DNA from: Silurus meridionalis
Taxonomy: Eukaryota > Chordata > Actinopteri > Siluriformes > Siluridae
DNA length: 64,000 nucleotides
Assembly (NCBI RefSeq): GCF_014805685.1
Contig: NC_060896.1
Coordinates: 21,234,277 to 21,298,276, forward strand
Reading direction: 5' to 3'
This document shows positions 59,230 to 64,000 of this stretch, piece by piece. The translations under genes were made by a program, and so were the position numbers. Position 1 is the first letter of the stretch. Each line of letters begins with the position of its first letter. Below the pieces are notes generated by a model that ran no database searches, was not told where the DNA came from, and worked only from the letters and a program-made list of their open reading frames with translations.

Positions 59230-59280
59230 AGTGTTCATGCTCTGAAATAATGTGTGTTATCAGTCAAAAATTGGACGCTG
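59230..59280 (+). repeat. Left inverted terminal repeat of DIRS
   Basis: gagtgttcatgctctgaaat and agtcaaaaattggacgctg are found inverted at 61986-62036 with about five mismatches by eye. Confidence 0.88.
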
Positions 59281-59477
59281 GTTGTCACCAGCAGGGTGAA
59301 GCCCCATTAAGTGACAGATCTGAGGACTGTCATCTTCAATAAGAGGGCCACGGTGAAAAAAGGTCCTGACATAAGACATTCTGGGGATCCGGCCATGAAG
59401 GGGCCTGTTGCACCGCAGTATCCAGTGCCTGCCCCGGCCCCCCTCAGGCACCTGGTCCATTAATCCTGCCACACTCT

Positions 59478-60476
59478 GTGCTTCAGGGCATGGTCAGCTC
59501 CAGCAAGCTCTCTCCTTGGTCTCCACCCAGCATCGCTGTGGTCCAGGAGATCTCATCACCCATAGAGCCGTCTGAACTAGATTCAGTTTGGGTCTACTCC
59601 GCCCCATCTCCACGGGATTCTTCCCACCCTGGTGGGAAGACAGCAGGCTCTGGTCATGGAACAAGAAGAAAACACTCTCCTGAAGAAGGATTCCATCAAA
59701 GTGGTCCCTCCTTTAGAGCAAGAGTCTGGGTTCTACAGCCGGTACATCATACTTTCCAAAAGGACGGAGGGTTGCGTCCTATCTTAGATCTATGTCAGCT
59801 GAACCACTCTCTCATGAGACTCAGGTTCAAGATGCTGACCCTCAAGCAGGTCGTGCTTCAAATCAGATCCGAGGACTGGTTTGTCACGGTAGAACTAAAG
59901 GATGCATACTTTCATGCATCCATCCTACCTGCTCTCAGGCAGTTCCTGAGGTTTGCTTTCGGGACCAAAGCTTACCAATACCGGGTTCTTCCGTTTGGCC
60001 TTGCCCTTTCACCCTGTACTTTCACAAAATGTGTGTCTCAGGGCATCTGCATCCTCAACTACACCGATGATCGGTTGATCCTAGCTCAATCAGAGCAGTT
60101 GGCGACCTGGTATCGAGATGTCGTTCTCGCCCACATGAAGGCATTGGGGTTTCGGCTTAAACCCGGGAAGAGTGTGCTTTCTCCATTACAGAGAACCACC
60201 TATCATATGGGATTCAACTACTTTGCACGCGCAGCTTTCCCCTGCCCGCACTGTGGCCATCCTTACGGCCATCAGGAAGGTCAGAGAAGGGCAGCCTCTC
60301 ACTGTCAAGCAGTTCCAGAAACTGCTAGGACTTATGGCAGCTGCATCCAGTGTGATTCCACTTGGCCTGCTGTACAGGAGACCCCTTCAGTGATGGCTCA
60401 GGACCCCGTGGGTTCTCACGGAGAGGCAACCCCCTCTGCACCATCAAGGCCATGCGGCGATGCCTACGTGCCTTAG
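59478..60476 (+). pseudogene. DIRS reverse transcriptase
   Basis: This is the longest open frame in the window (332 codons). Residues 96-105 read DGGLRPILDL. Motif A is LKDAYF at 140-145, LPFGLALSP lies at 171-179, and the catalytic box is YTDD at 195-198. Between FTKCV and SQGICILNY about a dozen residues expected from other DIRS copies are absent. After residue 243 (about 60207) the frame is wrong: the true continuation is in another frame at 60200-60393 (RKVREGQPLTVKQFQKLLGL). The first ~85 residues match the pre-RT region seen also at 17200-17370. In an active element it would copy RNA into DNA. Confidence 0.9.
60200..60393 (+). pseudogene. DIRS reverse transcriptase thumb, shifted frame
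   Basis: Continues the reverse transcriptase after a frameshift with WDSTTLHAQLSPARTVAILT, then RKVREGQPLTVKQFQKLLGL and MAAASSVIPLGLLYRRPLQ, blocks that follow the YxDD box in DIRS elements. A stop ends it where the RNase H linker should begin. Confidence 0.82.
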
Positions 60477-60769
60477 ATTTTTTTTTGGAGAGATCCCCAC
60501 TTCCAATCTTTAGGCCTCGTGCTGGGAGTCCCTGGTCATCCCTTAATGTTAATGATGGATGCGTCCCTCACGTGGTGGGGAGAGGTCACTACATGTTGGT
60601 CTGTAAAGACAATACTGTGGTGATCTCCTACATCAACAATCAAGGATTGCCCCTGTGCAGGCTGGCGCACCAGATCCTCTTTTGGGCCAAGGGGAAACTC
60701 CTCTTTTTGAAAGCAGTTTATATCTCGAGAGACGTCACCCTGTCCCCTCTGGTTCTCCCTTACCCTTGA
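60455..60769 (+). pseudogene. DIRS RNase H
   Basis: RNase H would remove RNA from the hybrid. From CLRALDFFLERSPLPIF the frame leads, past a corrupted region, to HYMLVCKDNTVVISYINNQG, with the Asp of the DNT motif conserved, and LAHQILFWAKGKLLFLKAVY. The first RNase H acidic motif (MDASLTWWG) is readable only in a neighbouring frame near 60553-60580. The frame then passes out of phase. Confidence 0.85.
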
Positions 60770-60773
60770 CGCC

Positions 60774-61052
60774 ATGGGTCAAGAGTGGTCGAGGCTACGT
60801 CTGTACACCTTTCTCCCCGTAGCTCAGCTTCCAGGAGTTTTGGAGAGAGTTTGCCCGGACGAAGTCCGTCTCCTCCTGGTAGCTCCACGGTGGCCAAGCA
60901 AACCATGGTTTGTGGAGATTCCTCTGAGGAGGGATTTCCTTTCTCAGCTTGGGGGGGCCATATTTAACCCCTTTCCGGAGCTGTGGAGGCTGGGGCTGTG
61001 GCCCCTGAGGGGGCACAGCTCCAAGGTTTTGGTCTCTCCACCGAGGTGGTAG
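60774..61052 (+). pseudogene. DIRS linker / DNA N-6-adenine-methylase-like region
   Basis: The frame reads WSRLRLYTFLPVAQLPGVLE then VRLLLVAPRWPSKPWFVEI, which is the segment between RNase H and recombinase in DIRS elements, sometimes annotated as methyltransferase-like. The family label is from memory; no methylase catalytic motif is certain here. It ends just before recombinase sequence begins. Confidence 0.65.
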
Positions 61053-61064
61053 AGACTATTCTCC

Positions 61065-61760
61065 ACTCCAGAGCTCTCTCCATGAGGCCGAGATGAGGTC
61101 TAGGTATGACCTAGAGTGCCATTGTGGGACCTTGCCATCGTTTTGGGGGCTCTGTCTGAGCACCCCTTCAAGCCTCTAGCCTTGAAGGCACTTTTAAATC
61201 AAGACCGCATTCTTGTTAGCCATCTGCTCTATCAAGAGATTAGGGGACCTGCAGGCCCTTTCTGTGGCCCTCTCCTTTATGTAATTTACCGCAGGTATGG
61301 CTAGTGCCTTCCTGTGCCCCTGTATGGGTTACATCTGCAAGGTGCCCTTGGTCATCCCGTGACCCATAAGATTACAGGCATTTTATCCTCCTCTGTTCCA
61401 GCCCCCAGACCAGGAGAAGCTGAATCAGCGCGCACTGGACACCTACGTCCACAGGACGGGTCTTTGAAGAAAGACTAATCAGCTGCTTGTCTGCTACAGC
61501 CCTCCCAAGAGAGGCCTCACTGCTAATAAGCAGACAATGAGCAGGTGGATTGTTGATGCTTTCACATCTTCTTATGAGTCCTCTGGTCTCCCCACTCCCT
61601 TCGGGGTCAGAACTCACTCCACCTAGAGTGTGGCTGTCTCAAAATCTTGGTCCTCTGGAGAACCCAAACAAGACATTGGTAACACTGCGGGTTGGCCACC
61701 CCGCTGACCTTCGTGCGGTTCTATAACCTAGACTGCAGTGCCACTCCTGGCCCCTCAGTC
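61065..61760 (+). pseudogene. DIRS tyrosine recombinase, broken
   Basis: Read across several frames, it contains an N-terminal block at 61115-61200, KRLGDLQALSVA-like sequence near 61235, and RALDTYVHRTGL at about 61425-61460. LVCYSPPKRGLTANKQTMSR follows at 61487-61550, then WIVDAFTSSYESSGLPTPFG. At 61606-61626 it reads VRTHST then a TAG stop exactly where the HxxR arginine of tyrosine recombinases is expected, and SWSSGEPKQDIGNTAGWP follows. The catalytic arginine is thus lost in addition to the frameshifts. It is related to the copy at 35800-36380. Confidence 0.85.
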
Positions 61761-61822
61761 CTCCTCTAGCTGTGTTCGACAGACACACACTAGGCACGGA
61801 CTTTGGCATGATTAGACACTCG

Positions 61823-61880
61823 TTCCCAAAGCAAACGCCTCTAGATTATGTATGTAACTCTAGTTCCCTAAAGGAACGAG
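61823..61880 (+). repeat. Internal complementary region of DIRS (candidate)
   Basis: gttcccaaagc at the start and ctaaaggaacgagac at the end resemble the complement of the left terminus (59179-59222). A near-palindromic stretch lies between them (61841-61863). In DIRS models this region templates joining of the two ends into a circle. Confidence 0.65.
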
Positions 61881-61985
61881 ACACTGTGCCTCTACGCCAC
61901 AACTCCGGCATTCCTGCAGGGCTTCCTTCTACCTCGATATGCGTTTTATACTTTCTGGTCGTGACATCACCCCACCGGAGACAGA

Positions 61986-62084
61986 CAGCGTCCAATTTTT
62001 GACTGATTACACACATTATTTCAGAGCGTGAACACTCGGGTGTTCTCGTTCCCTCAGTGAACTAGGGTTACATACGTAACCTAG
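61986..62084 (+). repeat. Right inverted terminal repeat of DIRS
   Basis: Inverted copy of 59230-59280, followed by ttccctcagtgaac and the near-palindrome at 62062-62084. Confidence 0.85.
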
Positions 62085-62089
62085 AGATG

Positions 62090-63430
62090 TTTATTACTGT
62101 CAGTATTGGTGCATGGATTATAAATTTTAATGATTTGCTATTATTATTATTTTTATTATTATTATTAATTTCATCACTATTGTTGTTTTAAAATAATAGT
62201 TATTGTATCATTTGTAAAGAAATTCCAACATTGTTATATGCATCATAAGGAAACTAGAATAAATAAAAAGAAAATGTTTTGAAAAAACAGCTTATATTAA
62301 AATTAATTAAGATAGTACCTTTTAAATACTGTAGAAATCTAACCTAACATAATACAACCTTTTGTGCAAATGTTGGAACTCAGCTCCGTCCCATCAAACT
62401 GAATAGCTAATCACAGACATGCTGAGTTGAATAATGGTGTGATGTCTCATGCTATTAGAGGATGTGAGCAAAGAAGAAATACAGAGAGAGACTCTTTTCT
62501 TTAGCCCTGAGCCCATAAAAAGAGTTTTACTCCACTTAAAAAAAAATAAAAAGGAAGAACAACAACATGCAATCATTCCAGAATTAATTATGGTTTCATG
62601 TATGTATATTTTAACATCTTAGCACATACAGAACAAGATTTATAATATTTAGTGATTAATAGCGCTTCGGGGTACATTCACATCTGTTAGTTTATTTGCT
62701 TATTGCAAAACATTAAAATGAATACATTTGAGAATTTGCTGTTTTTGCTAGTTTTTAGTTTTGTGGTCATAAGTCACACTTTATACTGTACATTGTGGGT
62801 AAAGACAAAAAATTTGGAATGAAAGGAACTGCAAACTTAGCAAAATTAAAAAGTTTTTCAATTGATAAAAATTATAGTGACAAAAATGTTCAATCTTTAT
62901 ATAGATTTATTTCAATCCAACAGTAGCTTTGTAAAGAAAGAACCCTAATGTGCTATGTTTTGCTTGCTATTTATGCAAATAAAACAGATCTACAAAATAA
63001 TAAATATTTTATATTCTCATTTTATTTTATATAATTTGTTTTATAGAATCATATATTACTCGTGTATGTAATCATTTAAAAAATATATAGGCCATCATAA
63101 AATAATATTGCATTAATATCTGTGCCTGATCTTCGAACAAAAAACATTTTTAGAATCAGCTGATACTTAGTCATAATAGGGGCAAATAATTACAGTCATC
63201 TTCTGAACATGCAGATGTTTTTTGTTCTATTTGCACACTACTTTAAATAACTTGATAGCATTCTTCTTATCTTGACCCAAACAGTTATTGCATGGTTCCT
63301 TTGTATTTGTAAATTAATAAAAACTTGACTTGTTTTAATCGGCACTTGGCAGTAGCGGACTTAGGGCGACTTGGGCAGCTGCCCACAGCGGCATCTTCCC
63401 AGGGGGGTGGCACGGGACATCACCGCAAAA
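62090..63430. other. No gene seen
   Basis: AT-rich DNA. A short GC-richer stretch at about 63345-63420 (gggcagctgcccacagcggc) looks like an unclassified repeat end. Confidence 0.4.
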
Positions 63431-63443
63431 ACAAAAACAATCT

Positions 63444-63511
63444 TTTATTTATTTATTTATTTGTTTGTTTGTTTGTTTGTTTATTTGTTTATTTATTTTA
63501 TTTTATTTTAT
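63444..63511. repeat. (TTTA)n(TTTG)n microsatellite
   Basis: Tetranucleotide array that explains the Phe-Val-Cys-Leu repeat frames. Confidence 0.9.
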
Positions 63512-63744
63512 AATTATTTTTTTTTTTTAACCACTCATTTGCACTTTCATGTAAATTATTATATCATGCTACGGTCAGTGAACCTGGTCGGAGAAGTTCC
63601 CTCACTCATACACTATGCTTTAAACAAGTAACATTAACAAATTTACCAAACAGTAACTATACAGGAAAATGCTAACAATACTAATAACAATAATAACAAC
63701 AATAATAGCTTACATGCTAAATTAAACAATAGACACAAATACAT

Positions 63745-63746
<2 letters not shown>

Positions 63747-63811
<65 letters not shown>
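63747..63811. repeat. (GAAA)n microsatellite
   Basis: About 16 GAAA units. The remaining sequence to 64000 has no supported feature. Confidence 0.95.
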
Positions 63812-63813
<2 letters not shown>

Positions 63814-64000
63814 TAAAAAAAATTAATCACGTCCAACTACAGAGGAAAGACTTATACAGCTGTAACTTTACAGATGTAATTATCGTAAAATTTTAGAATT
63901 TTATCACTTTTCTTGTTTATTAACCAATATAAAAGTTTTAATAAATAAGTCTATTTCAATTAAGAAATGTGAAAAGGAAGGTTGCGATTTTGAGAGTTTT

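Larger units (their letters stand above)
59179..62084 (+). mobile_element. DIRS1-type retrotransposon, long decayed copy
   Basis: About 2.9 kb with reverse transcriptase, RNase H, linker and tyrosine recombinase in DIRS order. The ends are inverted: 59230-59280 is largely the reverse complement of 61986-62036. A segment at 61823-61880 repeats end-like sequence (gttcccaaagc ... ctaaaggaac), as expected of the internal complementary region of DIRS elements. No direct target duplication is expected for this class. The gag-like first ORF is not recognisable and the element is shorter than intact relatives. Confidence 0.9.

Overview
The window looks like non-coding, transposon-dense DNA from a teleost fish. 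It is AT-rich, has very many dinucleotide, trinucleotide and tetranucleotide microsatellites, and carries a characteristic fish mix of repeats: several Tc1-like DNA transposon families, DIRS1-type tyrosine-recombinase retrotransposons, Ty3/gypsy remnants, L2-, CR1/Rex1- and RTE-clade LINEs, a tRNA-Glu-headed SINE and small MITEs. The family names come from recognising motifs, not from a database search, and the species cannot be fixed from this sequence. I found no convincing host protein-coding gene, functional RNA gene, CRISPR array or operon. Every open reading frame that makes sense belongs to a decayed mobile element.

Layout. 0.3-2.5 kb: a Tc1-like fragment (minus strand) beside an almost complete but mutated second Tc1-like element ending in a TA microsatellite. 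3.2-5.0 kb: an internally deleted Ty3/gypsy element with LTRs, a tRNA-Phe-type primer site, gag, a zinc knuckle, part of the protease and a 5-bp target duplication. 5.1-6.6 kb: the 3' part of an L2-type LINE (minus). 7.0-7.3 kb: a gypsy reverse-transcriptase fossil. 8.5-9.3 kb: a Tc1-like remnant split by an RTE fragment. 12.4-12.7 kb: a Tc1-like fossil. 14.3-14.9 kb: a gypsy pol fossil (minus). 16.4-17.6 kb: a DIRS fragment joined to a Tc1-like 3' end. 20.8-23.4 kb: two Tc1-like elements, the second splitting a TA array. 23.9 kb: a hAT-like MITE. 25.7-29.1 kb: LINE tails and a CR1/Rex1-like fossil. 32.5 kb: a candidate solo LTR. 35.7-36.7 kb: a shortened DIRS element. 38.1-39.5 kb: a SINE-like repeat and a LINE tail split by a fold-back MITE. 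42.3-42.5 kb: diverged tandem repeats. 43.6-47.2 kb: a 1.26-kb tandem duplication inside an RTE LINE. 48.2-49.1 kb: an internally deleted Tc1-like element (minus). 49.7-50.2 kb: an L2-type tail. 55.3-55.5 kb: a SINE. 55.9-58.8 kb: a second tandem duplication, of 1.43 kb. 59.2-62.1 kb: a long DIRS1-type element with both inverted ends.

The genes do not form a pathway. What the window records is a history of insertion, nesting and deletion. The most notable signals are two very recent tandem duplications with 8-9 bp microhomology at their breakpoints, a Tc1-like element inserted in a TA microsatellite, and a SINE whose 3' half matches RTE-type LINE tails also present here. I did not find a previously undescribed system with a defensible function.
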